From the NCBI GenBank assembly GCA_023474345.1, contig JAMCXS010000032.1:62001-126000 (forward strand): DNA of 64,000 bases. The letters run 5' to 3'. The DNA is from Acidobacteriota bacterium (GTDB taxonomy: Bacteria; Acidobacteriota; Terriglobia; UBA7540). The notes under the pieces are model-generated. The model had not been told where the DNA came from. It made no database searches and was given only the letters and a program-made list of their open reading frames with translations. This document shows, in pieces, positions 57,282 through 64,000 of the stretch. The first letter of the stretch is position 1. The number at the start of each line of letters is the position of its first letter. The position numbers and the translations under genes were made by a program.

Positions 57282-58640
57282 TTACGGACGGCGTTTCGGA
57301 GCTTTCTTTTGCGCGTTCGCCTTGGCCTTCTCCGCTGCGGCCTTCAAAACGGTTTCATCGATTTTGCTGTCACTCAAGGTCAGAATAAAATTTGGATCGG
57401 TCGTGTAGGCGTTGATCGTGCCCTGGAAACGAATCGGATCACCCGGCTGGAGATATCGGGCGTCTGGCTGCGAGTCCTGGAGCACAATATCGTAACTGCC
57501 TTCCTGACTTTGCGACGAAGGCGTTATTCCTACACGCACATCATATGTGCCCGGCGTGCCTCCCTTCACGACGCCGGCAACATGGCCGACAAGGCCCAAC
57601 GGTTGCCCTTTCAACTGGCTCCAGTTTTGCTGAGCCGTGTCCCCGCCCACCAAGAGAGCATCCTCGATCTTATAAAATGCATCGAGGTTCGGGTTGCCGG
57701 TCGATGCGTGGTGGGGAGGAGGAGCTACGCTAAAATCTGGCGGAGGAGTAGCCGAAGATCCCGCGTCCGCCAGGACCTTTTCTTCACCGGCGTTCGACCC
57801 GTGCTGAGCCTCATAAACTTGGCTGTAGAACTTCTGTAGTTGCGCCAGGTTTGGGCTGTTGGATTTCTGAGCCAAAGCAACTGATCGCGCCAGGTTCCAG
57901 ATGGCCTTATTGACATCTCGGGGCTGCTCCTCGTAATACGCCTGTCCCAAAAGCGAAAAGACCAGAACGTTCTCAGGGTTGTCTTGTCCAGCAGCCTCCA
58001 GCGATGTGATTGCTTGAGCGTAGTTCTTTTGCTGAATCGCAACAAACCCTATCGTAGTGTTAAAAACGGCCCGGTTGGTCTTTACGTATGTATTGAACTG
58101 GTCGTCGCTCACCGTGGCAGGTTTTTTTAAATTCTGCAGAAGCTGCAGACCGTGCTGGGCGTCACTTTGAGCCTTCGAAAGTTGGGTTTGGCTATCAGGG
58201 TCCGAAGCCTTGTACGTGTAAGGAAATGTAAAGCTCAAATAGTAGAGCGCGGCAAGGTTATCGGGATCTGCTTTGAGCGCGTCCTTGGCCGCCTGGATCG
58301 CTTTATCGGATTGGTTTAGCTGCTGGTAAGTCTGCATCTCAGCAACATAAGCATTAGCTTTGAAATCAGAATCGGGAAACTTCTGAAGAAAAGCCTGGAT
58401 CAACGGCAGCCTCTTGTTTGGATCCTTCTCATTCACAAAAGCCTCAAAAGCATCGTACTCGGCCCGGCTTTTCCATTGCGGTTTTTTCTGGTCCGCAGCA
58501 GCAGGAACAGGCGCTGGGGATGCGCTTGACGACGAAAAAGCAGGATTCATTCCAAACTCGCCTGTCGCGAGTGCAACAGTGGGCGGGCTGGTCAAGCCAG
58601 CAAGCAATATGATGCTAAAAAGCACAGTCATTTTCTTCAT
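57282..58640 (-). CDS. Secreted tetratricopeptide-repeat protein
   Basis: A 452-residue exported protein. A signal peptide (LFSIILLAGLTSPPTVALA) is followed by a Pro/Ala-rich stretch and then TPR-like helical repeats (about 60-290; YQQLNQSDKAIQAAKDALKADP is one unit). The C-terminal ~130 residues are a beta-rich domain of unknown type (GQPLGLVGHVAGVVKGG), and the last 20 residues are strongly basic (KAKANAQKKAPKRRP). Such proteins usually scaffold periplasmic complexes. It is transcribed alone; AGAGGTAG precedes the start. Function unknown. Confidence 0.75.
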   Translation of the reverse strand: MKKMTVLFSIILLAGLTSPPTVALATGEFGMNPAFSSSSASPAPVPAAADQKKPQWKSRAEYDAFEAFVNEKDPNKRLPLIQAFLQKFPDSDFKANAYVAEMQTYQQLNQSDKAIQAAKDALKADPDNLAALYYLSFTFPYTYKASDPDSQTQLSKAQSDAQHGLQLLQNLKKPATVSDDQFNTYVKTNRAVFNTTIGFVAIQQKNYAQAITSLEAAGQDNPENVLVFSLLGQAYYEEQPRDVNKAIWNLARSVALAQKSNSPNLAQLQKFYSQVYEAQHGSNAGEEKVLADAGSSATPPPDFSVAPPPHHASTGNPNLDAFYKIEDALLVGGDTAQQNWSQLKGQPLGLVGHVAGVVKGGTPGTYDVRVGITPSSQSQEGSYDIVLQDSQPDARYLQPGDPIRFQGTINAYTTDPNFILTLSDSKIDETVLKAAAEKAKANAQKKAPKRRP

Positions 58641-59515
58641 TGAGAAGCTACCTCTGATTCTAAGGTATTTGTACCGGGCATTCAGGCGTTTTCGGTTCCC
58701 GGCCCCGGCCCGCCGCGGAAGACTTCCGACCCTTGTGATTAATTACCTGGTCGGCTAGGCGCCATCAAGTCGGAGCAGCTTTCCAAATACCAAGACTCGG
58801 AAAACTTTGCAAGCAAAATCTTTATATGCCCGTTCCGCGTGATGCCTTACGCCTTACCTGCGCCTCCTGTTCTTTACTATTGCATGTGCAAGAACAGATT
58901 CAAGTCTTCGCTTACAGTTTACCATTGATTTGCCGTAACTTTGCACTCACCACGATGCAGAATCCTGATTCCTATTCTTATCCCAATTATCACAGCAACG
59001 GCCGGCGATAACCTCCTACAGCACAAGACCGGCTTTGACCTCGCGTCAAAAAGCCTCACAGCTCAGTTCTGATAGGCTATACATGCGATCCAAACAGGCG
59101 GGAGCTCTACCCTTACGAATGTCAACTGAAATCTACCCTTGAGGCTTTACAGTAGTTTACCCGCTCCAACAAGGTCACACCGCTATTATAGGGCGCTGCA
59201 GTCTGCCAGGCAAAACCTTATCACAAACCGTATCGCGGGGCCGCCACCTTGTCCGTAGCCTGTGAGGGTCTGCTCCTAATATCAAATCAGACTTTGCGTA
59301 CACGAGGAGCGAAACATTGCGCAAGGTGTTACGTGTCAGCACCGGGGCGGGGGTAACCAAAGGTCCATATTTGGGGTGGCTTTTAGCGGCCTTTTCGGGA
59401 GGATCAAGATCCGCCTGAAGGGCATCCAGCGCACCGCCGTTTCTCTGATCAAGAACCAACACGTCATCGAAATCGGAAGACCTTTTCGGAAAGTGCAACC
59501 CGCACGAATCATGTG

Positions 59516-59545
59516 CTGGCAAAATTGTTACTAAAAGTGTATACT
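59516..59545 (+). promoter_or_regulatory. Candidate sigma-70 promoter of the cold-shock gene
   Basis: -35 CTGGCA (59516-59521), 18-base spacer and -10 TATACT (59540-59545). Transcription would begin near 59552, giving a leader of about 140 bases. Confidence 0.5.
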
Positions 59546-59590
59546 AGTTATGCTTGATCAGTTTTTGTGACCAAATATCACAGACTTCGG

Positions 59591-59629
59591 AGGCCACAGA
59601 ATCATGGGTTTTGTGGCCTTTTGCATTTT
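59591..59629 (+). terminator. Terminator-like hairpin in the csp leader
   Basis: AGGCCACAGA (59591-59600) pairs with TTTGTGGCCT (59610-59619) around a short loop, followed by UUUGCAUUUU. The hairpin lies after the promoter and 65 bases before the csp start codon, so it may be an intrinsic attenuator rather than the end of an upstream gene, since no gene precedes it on this strand. Confidence 0.6.
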
Positions 59630-59693
59630 GGCGAGTGGTTGCGAGAGCAGAGCGAGTTAATTTTAAAACAACAAAAGGAACAGAAACAGCTAC

Positions 59694-59900
59694 ATGTACA
59701 AGGAACAAGGTACGGTAAAATGGTTTAACGACTCCAAAGGCTATGGATTCATTCAGCGAGCCACCGGAGAGGACGTTTTCGTGCACCACTCAGCCATTCA
59801 GGCGGAAGGATTCAAATCCCTCACTGAAGGCGACGCCGTGGAATTTACGGTCACTAAAGGTCCAAAGGGATTCCAGGCAGAAAACGTAACAAAACTTTAA
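59694..59900 (+). CDS. Cold-shock domain protein
   Basis: A 68-residue single cold-shock domain RNA chaperone. RNP1 (KGYGFIQ) and RNP2 (VFVHHSAI) are both intact, and the length is typical of CspA. It melts RNA structure at low temperature or under stress. The leader has an attenuator-like hairpin. Confidence 0.96.
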   Translation: MYKEQGTVKWFNDSKGYGFIQRATGEDVFVHHSAIQAEGFKSLTEGDAVEFTVTKGPKGFQAENVTKL

Positions 59901-59925
59901 ACCGAATTATGCTCCCGCCCGTGTC

Positions 59926-60279
59926 TTGGCCTCATGCCGTGACGCGGGCAGGAGCGATCTAAACCGTGAGGGACAACCAACGCAGACACAAATCCAATAT
60001 CTAGGTTTTCAAGCCAAAGCTAATGGGAGAGATTACACCTACCGCGTGATCAACCCAAAAAGTGGCGATCGGGAGTTTACGCTGACCATCTCGAATCGGG
60101 CTTTCGCTGAACATCACGTTCCCTATCAGGATGCGGCAGGCATCTGTTATCAGAAATTACAAAAGGCCCTGGGGCTCGAAACCCCGGAAGAACCTCTCCC
60201 TCGCCGTTCCGTCCTTTCGGACGAGGAGCTTGCGGAGCACTTGGAACGGCATCGCCCCGCCAGCAAACGAAGCCATTGA
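59926..60279 (+). CDS. Conserved-looking hypothetical protein
   Basis: A 117-residue frame with no named domain I recognise. Residues ~23-85 read like a real beta-rich protein (GRDYTYRVINPKSGDREFTL, then QDAAGICYQKLQKAL), and the C-terminus is acidic then basic (SDEELAEHLERHRP). The only in-frame initiator is the TTG at 59926, which has no ribosome-binding site and falls within a GC-rich inverted repeat (59911-59955), so the true start or a frameshift is uncertain. It follows csp by 25 bases. Confidence 0.5.
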   Translation: MASCRDAGRSDLNREGQPTQTQIQYLGFQAKANGRDYTYRVINPKSGDREFTLTISNRAFAEHHVPYQDAAGICYQKLQKALGLETPEEPLPRRSVLSDEELAEHLERHRPASKRSH

Positions 60280-60543
60280 AAGCCTAAGTGGTTTCGGGCC
60301 CTATTTACCCACGATTTGTCCCCCGTCCTATTCCAACTACCAGCGCCCGTGCTTTGCCACATGCCCCTGTGACGGCAATCACCCAGGAAGGTGAGTCGGC
60401 TCACTGTGTGTTTCCTGGATATAAGCTAGCTTCATTATGTCGGTGGGCCCTGGCCAGGGCAGAAGCGTAGTATCGTTTGCAAAGAGACTGGGCATAGAAA
60501 GAACCCGTCAGCGCTACGACTCTCACCTGAAAGGAGCAGACCC

Positions 60544-61089
60544 ATGGCAGGGAAATTGATTGCAAAACCTGCGAAGGAGCTTGCCCCTATCAAGTTCACC
60601 GAGATTGATAAGCTGTTCGACCGCACGCAGGAAACGTACCGTTCCATTGCACGCCGGGCTTTCGAGTTGTTCGAGGGAAAGGGAAGAATCTCTGGCCATG
60701 ATCTTGAAGACTGGCTGCGGGCGGAATCGGAATTGCTACATCCTATTCATATCACAATCAACGAATCGGAAAAAGGATTCAAGGTGCAGGCTGAAGTTCC
60801 GGGCTTCAGTGCCAAAGAACTCGAGGCCAGCGTTGAACCCCGCCGCCTAACCATCACCGGCCAGCGTGAAACCAAAGGAAAACATGAAAAAGGCAAAACG
60901 ATCTATTCTGAGCGGTGCGCGAACCAGATCCTGCGCGTGATTGACTTGCCCGCCGAGGTGGACCCGGCAAAGGCCACGGCGACACTGAAGGACGGAATTC
61001 TTGATTTTAATATTCCCAAGGCCATTCCTGCCAAAAAGGTCCGCACCGGACGAAAGGCTGCATCACACTTTGTGAGAAGCGGGCAATAA
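60544..61089 (+). CDS. DUF2934-Hsp20 fusion small heat-shock protein
   Basis: A 181-residue protein with an N-terminal DUF2934-like helical segment (IARRAFELFEGKGRISGHDL and DWLRAESEL, about 33-65) joined to an alpha-crystallin/Hsp20 domain (about 70-165; GFKVQAEVPGFSAKELEASV and ATLKDGILDFNIPKA). Hsp20 proteins bind unfolding proteins without ATP. The start is preceded by AAAGGAG. Such fusions occur in Acidobacteriota. It lies 264 bases after the hypothetical gene, in a stretch that may hold a stress promoter (no consensus seen). Confidence 0.9.
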   Translation: MAGKLIAKPAKELAPIKFTEIDKLFDRTQETYRSIARRAFELFEGKGRISGHDLEDWLRAESELLHPIHITINESEKGFKVQAEVPGFSAKELEASVEPRRLTITGQRETKGKHEKGKTIYSERCANQILRVIDLPAEVDPAKATATLKDGILDFNIPKAIPAKKVRTGRKAASHFVRSGQ

Positions 61090-61159
61090 GAAGGAAACCT
61101 TCTGATGTTAACTTCCTGCCCGCACAAGCCAAGAGGGCCAAAGGCGGAAGGAGGTTTTT

Positions 61160-61327
61160 ATGAAAGGCAAACCAACGTGGAAGCCAGTTGGCCTTTCCGC
61201 GAGCAAATGGCACGGAGCAGGTCACGGGCGGGGTTCAGTGGCTTTGTCACCGTCCAAGAAGGTGATCCCGAAACAGACTCTGAGGTCTTTGGAAAGGAAG
61301 CCATCTTTCACAGGGGGTAAGCCGTAA
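61160..61327 (+). CDS. Possible 55-residue basic peptide
   Basis: A 55-codon frame with a strong AAGGAGG site 5 bases before ATG. The product is basic (Lys/Arg-rich, ending SFTGGKP), without a membrane segment or known domain. A different 71-codon frame overlaps it but lacks a site. Existence is uncertain. Confidence 0.4.
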   Translation: MKGKPTWKPVGLSASKWHGAGHGRGSVALSPSKKVIPKQTLRSLERKPSFTGGKP

Positions 61328-61376
61328 TAAGAGCTGGGAATAAATCTGATTACACGAAGAATGCGAGGAGGATGCA

Positions 61377-61865
61377 ATGTCCATAGGTCAACGTGTTCGC
61401 GACTATCTCGATTCGCACCATGTTAACTATACGGCGCTTCCCCACACTCAGGCTTATCCTACCCGGAATATTGCTGAAGAGTTGGACGCCTCCGGCAAAC
61501 ATTTTGCCAAGTCGATTATCCTTCGTGCCGACGACCACTTGCTGATGGCAGTTTTGCCGGCTTCACACCGTTTAAATCTCCATAAGCTGAAGGTGTCGCT
61601 CGAAGCGAAACGACTGGAAGTCGTGTCCGAAAGTGAACTGAACGACCTTCGCTCCGATTCCGAGTTGGGCGCCTTCCCTCCGTTCGGAAACTTTTACGGG
61701 ATGGAGACGTGGGTAGACCGCTCGTTGGGCAAATCGGAAGAAATCGTGTTCAACGCCGGAACCCACCGCGATGCCGTCCGAATGAGATACGCCGATTACT
61801 TAAGGCTCGCGATGCCTCAAGTTGCCACGTTTTCGACGCCGGCAAGACCGCGGCAAGCCGCGTAA
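61377..61865 (+). CDS. YbaK/ProX-family aminoacyl-tRNA deacylase-like protein
   Basis: A 162-residue protein of the YbaK/EbsC/ProRS-editing family, which hydrolyses mischarged aminoacyl-tRNAs or related thioesters. The N-terminus (YTALPHTQAYPTRNIAEELD) and the substrate-facing HFAKSIILRADDHLLMAVLP stretch with its conserved Lys are typical. The C-terminal ~20 residues are low-complexity. GAGGAGG precedes the start. Which amino acid it edits cannot be read here. Confidence 0.85.
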   Translation: MSIGQRVRDYLDSHHVNYTALPHTQAYPTRNIAEELDASGKHFAKSIILRADDHLLMAVLPASHRLNLHKLKVSLEAKRLEVVSESELNDLRSDSELGAFPPFGNFYGMETWVDRSLGKSEEIVFNAGTHRDAVRMRYADYLRLAMPQVATFSTPARPRQAA

Positions 61866-62209
61866 AGTTGCCTCCCAAACTCTGCGATGCCCTTCGATTC
61901 GCGGCTGGCCCAAGTGCCACTGATAGCGCGGAGCGCTCTGTGCCGCGTTCCCCGTGCCAAGCCGTTGCCTGTACTTTGAACGCACACAACCCCCAAGGCT
62001 ATTCACCATAATCTCTTGCGCTTATGCGACCTTTCGCTGTCGCCTGGACCGCATGCGAGGCATTACTTTGCCGACGATCTTTCGCTCTTCTGCATTTTGA
62101 TCTTCGAATTCGATTTGTTATCCTTTCTTTTGGGGCTTCTTTCGGAACAACACTGCGAAGCTGCAATTCTGTTATCCACGAATTATCTTTCCCAAAAGGG
62201 AGAGGGGAA
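61866..62209. other. Intergenic region before egtB
   Basis: About 340 bases with no gene or RNA that I recognise. The egtB frame is open across 62024-62209 but lacks an initiation context until AAAAGGGAGAGGGG just before 62210. Confidence 0.5.
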
Positions 62210-63541
62210 ATGACAGAGATGCAAAACGATATATCCACTCGGCAAAGCATTCTTTCCCGTCTGGCGGGCGCTCGGGTGAACACCGATAAGCTTTTTGAGA
62301 TGGTCAAGCCCGAGGCGCTTTACGACCGTCCCATTCCTGAGAGGCACCGGATCGTATTCTACCTGGGACACCTTGAGGCTTTCGATTGGAATCTCTTGGC
62401 ACATCACGCCCTTGAGCTAGAACCATTTAATCCCACGTTTGACACCCTGTTTGCCTTCGGAATTGATCCTGTCGAGGGAGGTCTCCCGAGCGACCAGCCT
62501 TCCGATTGGCCGTCGGTGGCGGAAGTTCGCGAATATAACCAACGCGTACGGCGAGAGCTTGACCAGCGCCTTGAAGACGAATCTTTTGGTGACGCTGACG
62601 GCACTCTATTTGCAACGGGCGTCTATCTCAACGTTGCCATCGAACACCGATTGATGCATGCCGAAACGTTCGCCTACATGCTGCACCAACTGCCCTTTGA
62701 GCGCAAAGTTCGTCACCCGTCCTCAAGCGAGCCCGCTGCGTCTCAGGCTCAGCAAAAAAGAATGATTGAGATCCCCGCTGGAACAGCCAGTTTAGGCCTT
62801 GAGAGGGAAGGCAGAGTATTTGGGTGGGACAACGAATTTGAAATTCACTCCGTGGAAGTTCCCGCCTTTGCCATCGATGAGTACAAAGTCACAAACGCAG
62901 AGTTTTTGAAGTTTGTTCTTGAGGGCGGCTACGAAGATCCCGGCCCGTGGAGCAAGGAGGACTGGGAGTGGATCGAGCACGAAGGGATTCGGCAACCCAA
63001 GTTCTGGATACGGCGCGGCGATTCATGGTTTTATCGAACTATGTTTGCCGAGGTCCCGCTGCCGCTTGATTGGCCGGTTTACGTGAGTCATGCGGAAGCC
63101 GCGGCCTACGCGCGCTGGGCAGGCAAGCAGTTGCCCACCGAAGAGCAGTTCCACCGTGCTGCTTACGGAACTCCGGAGGGTCCTGAAAGACCCTATCCTT
63201 GGGGTGACGACGCCCCGGCGGAAACATACGGGAACTTTGATTTTGCCCGCTGGAATCCGTCTTCCGTCAGCGCGCATCCTGCTGGCCGGAGCGCCTTCGG
63301 CGTGGCCGACCTGATCGGCAACGGCTGGGAATGGACCTCGACGCTTTTCCAGCCTTTTCCTGGCTTTGAACCGTTTCCTTTCTACCCGGGCTATTCGGCC
63401 AATTTTTTTGACGGCAAGCATTACGTCATGAAGGGCGGGGCGGCGCACACGGCCGCCTGCATGCTGCGGCGCTCGTTCCGCAACTGGTTCCAACCGCACT
63501 ACCAGTATGTCTATTCCGGGTTCCGCTTGGCGAGCAATTGA
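62210..63541 (+). CDS. egtB: EgtB-like ergothioneine sulfoxide synthase
   Basis: A 443-residue non-heme-iron enzyme. The N-terminal DinB-like domain provides the iron ligands: an early His in GHLEAFDWNL and the HX3HxE motif in EHRLMHAETF (about 144-150). The C-terminal FGE-sulfatase/SUMF1 domain starts near residue 190 (IEIPAGTASLGLEREG) and ends with RRSFRNWFQPHYQYVYSGFRLASN-type motifs. It couples trimethylhistidine (hercynine) to a cysteine thiol with O2. AAAAGGGAGAGGGG precedes the start. The next gene, egtD, makes its substrate. An OvoA- or SenA-like alternative is possible from the variant first ligand loop. Confidence 0.85.
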   Translation: MTEMQNDISTRQSILSRLAGARVNTDKLFEMVKPEALYDRPIPERHRIVFYLGHLEAFDWNLLAHHALELEPFNPTFDTLFAFGIDPVEGGLPSDQPSDWPSVAEVREYNQRVRRELDQRLEDESFGDADGTLFATGVYLNVAIEHRLMHAETFAYMLHQLPFERKVRHPSSSEPAASQAQQKRMIEIPAGTASLGLEREGRVFGWDNEFEIHSVEVPAFAIDEYKVTNAEFLKFVLEGGYEDPGPWSKEDWEWIEHEGIRQPKFWIRRGDSWFYRTMFAEVPLPLDWPVYVSHAEAAAYARWAGKQLPTEEQFHRAAYGTPEGPERPYPWGDDAPAETYGNFDFARWNPSSVSAHPAGRSAFGVADLIGNGWEWTSTLFQPFPGFEPFPFYPGYSANFFDGKHYVMKGGAAHTAACMLRRSFRNWFQPHYQYVYSGFRLASN

Positions 63542-63563
63542 AGTTTCAAGTGGGAGGAGCAAC

Positions 63564-64000
63564 TTGCCACAAGCCGTCACCGCCGGACCTGTAACCGAGT
63601 TCGCCGAAGACGTCCGCACCGGCCTCGGGAAATGGGGGCAGAAGGAAGTCCCTTTCAAATACCTTTACGATGCCGTGGGCTCCGCGCTTTTTGAAGTCAT
63701 CAGTCTGCTGCCGGAGTACGGCCTTACTCGCGCCGGCGAACGGATCCTGCGGAAATACGCGGAAGAGATTACCGCCCGGATCCTCTCACCGGTCATTGTG
63801 GCGGAGCTTGGCAGCGGCAGCGGGAAAAAGACTCGGTGGATTCTGGAAGCCATAGCGCGCCGCCAGCCCACCGATTACCACCCGATTGAAATCTCGCATT
63901 CGGCGCTGACCATGTGCCGGCGGGAGTTGGAGCATCTGGATTCGGTCCGGGTTCTGGGTTTCGAGGCCGGTTATCTCGATGGTTTACGCAAAGTTGCAGC
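63564..64000 (+). CDS. egtD: Histidine N-alpha-methyltransferase EgtD (5' part, cut by window edge)
   Basis: At least 145 residues of EgtD, the SAM-dependent enzyme that trimethylates histidine to hercynine. The SAM-binding loop AELGSGSGKKTRWILEA and the upstream KYLYDAVGSALFEVISLLPEYG motif are diagnostic. It begins with TTG and a GGGAGGAG site 4 bases before it, 22 bases after egtB. The frame is open to the window end, so the C-terminal half is not seen. Confidence 0.93.
   Translation, partial: MPQAVTAGPVTEFAEDVRTGLGKWGQKEVPFKYLYDAVGSALFEVISLLPEYGLTRAGERILRKYAEEITARILSPVIVAELGSGSGKKTRWILEAIARRQPTDYHPIEISHSALTMCRRELEHLDSVRVLGFEAGYLDGLRKVA

Larger units (their letters stand above)
58641..59693. 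other. Gene-poor kilobase with the csp leader
   Basis: About 1.05 kb between divergent genes. I see no convincing gene: the 115-residue minus-strand frame at 59175-59522 has no ribosome-binding site or recognisable domain. The 3' end holds the csp promoter and attenuator-like hairpin, listed separately. No tRNA or other RNA gene was recognised. Confidence 0.5.

Noticed and set aside
59175-59522. 115-codon minus-strand frame in the gene-poor kilobase
   Set aside because: No ribosome-binding site, domain or conserved pattern that I can recognise; overlapping candidate promoter of csp.

Overview
This 64 kb window looks like a chromosomal segment of an Acidobacteriota bacterium (inference). The grounds are a mid-50s % G+C composition judged by eye, an Oar-like TonB-dependent receptor with an N-terminal carboxypeptidase-regulatory domain, a split glycine decarboxylase (gcvPA/gcvPB), a DUF2934-Hsp20 fusion, an fused LptC/LptA-like protein, and several large secreted glycosidases with twin-arginine or Sec signals. 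There are no rRNA genes, no convincing tRNA, no CRISPR array and no transposase. It is mainly a host-like metabolic chromosome with one accessory carbohydrate island.

Layout. 0.1-3.5 kb: an MscS-type channel, an IPT/TIG-repeat exported protein and a dienelactone-hydrolase-like enzyme. 3.8-7.0 kb: a succinate dehydrogenase operon sdhC-sdhD-sdhA-sdhB on the minus strand. 7.4-9.1 kb: an OprB-type porin. 9.3-9.9 kb: an overlapping HicB/HicA-like toxin-antitoxin pair. 10.1-12.9 kb: a minus-strand operon preceded by a clear SAM-I (S-box) riboswitch with its own terminator, encoding a threonine-synthase-family PLP enzyme, a MoaD/ThiS-like sulfur-carrier protein and homoserine kinase. A SAM sensor over a ThrC-MoaD-ThrB unit is the most unexpected system here: it suggests a sulfur or methionine role, or at least SAM control of the homoserine branch point.

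13.4-33.1 kb: a carbohydrate-degradation island, nearly all on the minus strand: GH2 exo-beta-glucosaminidase-like, CocE/NonD-type S15 hydrolase, GH78 alpha-L-rhamnosidase, a DUF5107-TPR protein, an unassigned TIM-barrel glycosidase-like protein, a sialidase-like beta-propeller and a TonB-dependent receptor. A FadR-type GntR regulator is divergently transcribed. A palindrome resembling PdhR/FadR-type operators overlaps the -10 of the receptor promoter, which suggests the regulator represses the locus.

33.2-44.1 kb: a conserved envelope/regulation block on the minus strand: GGDEF cyclase, RecJ, LptC/A-like protein, LptB, RpoN, long HPF, RapZ, ROK sugar kinase and an RsbW-like ATPase. 44.7-49.2 kb: the glycine cleavage operon gcvT-gcvH-gcvPA-gcvPB on the plus strand. 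49.2-51.2 kb: a stand-alone ODP-type di-iron metallo-beta-lactamase-fold protein and an alpha/beta hydrolase. 51.5-57.1 kb: SMC, PurC, CvpA-like and a Fis-type HTH protein. 57.3-61.9 kb: a TPR protein, a gene-poor kilobase, a cold-shock protein with an attenuator-like leader, a DUF2934-Hsp20 fusion and a YbaK-type deacylase. 62.2-64 kb: ergothioneine genes egtB and egtD, the latter cut by the window edge.
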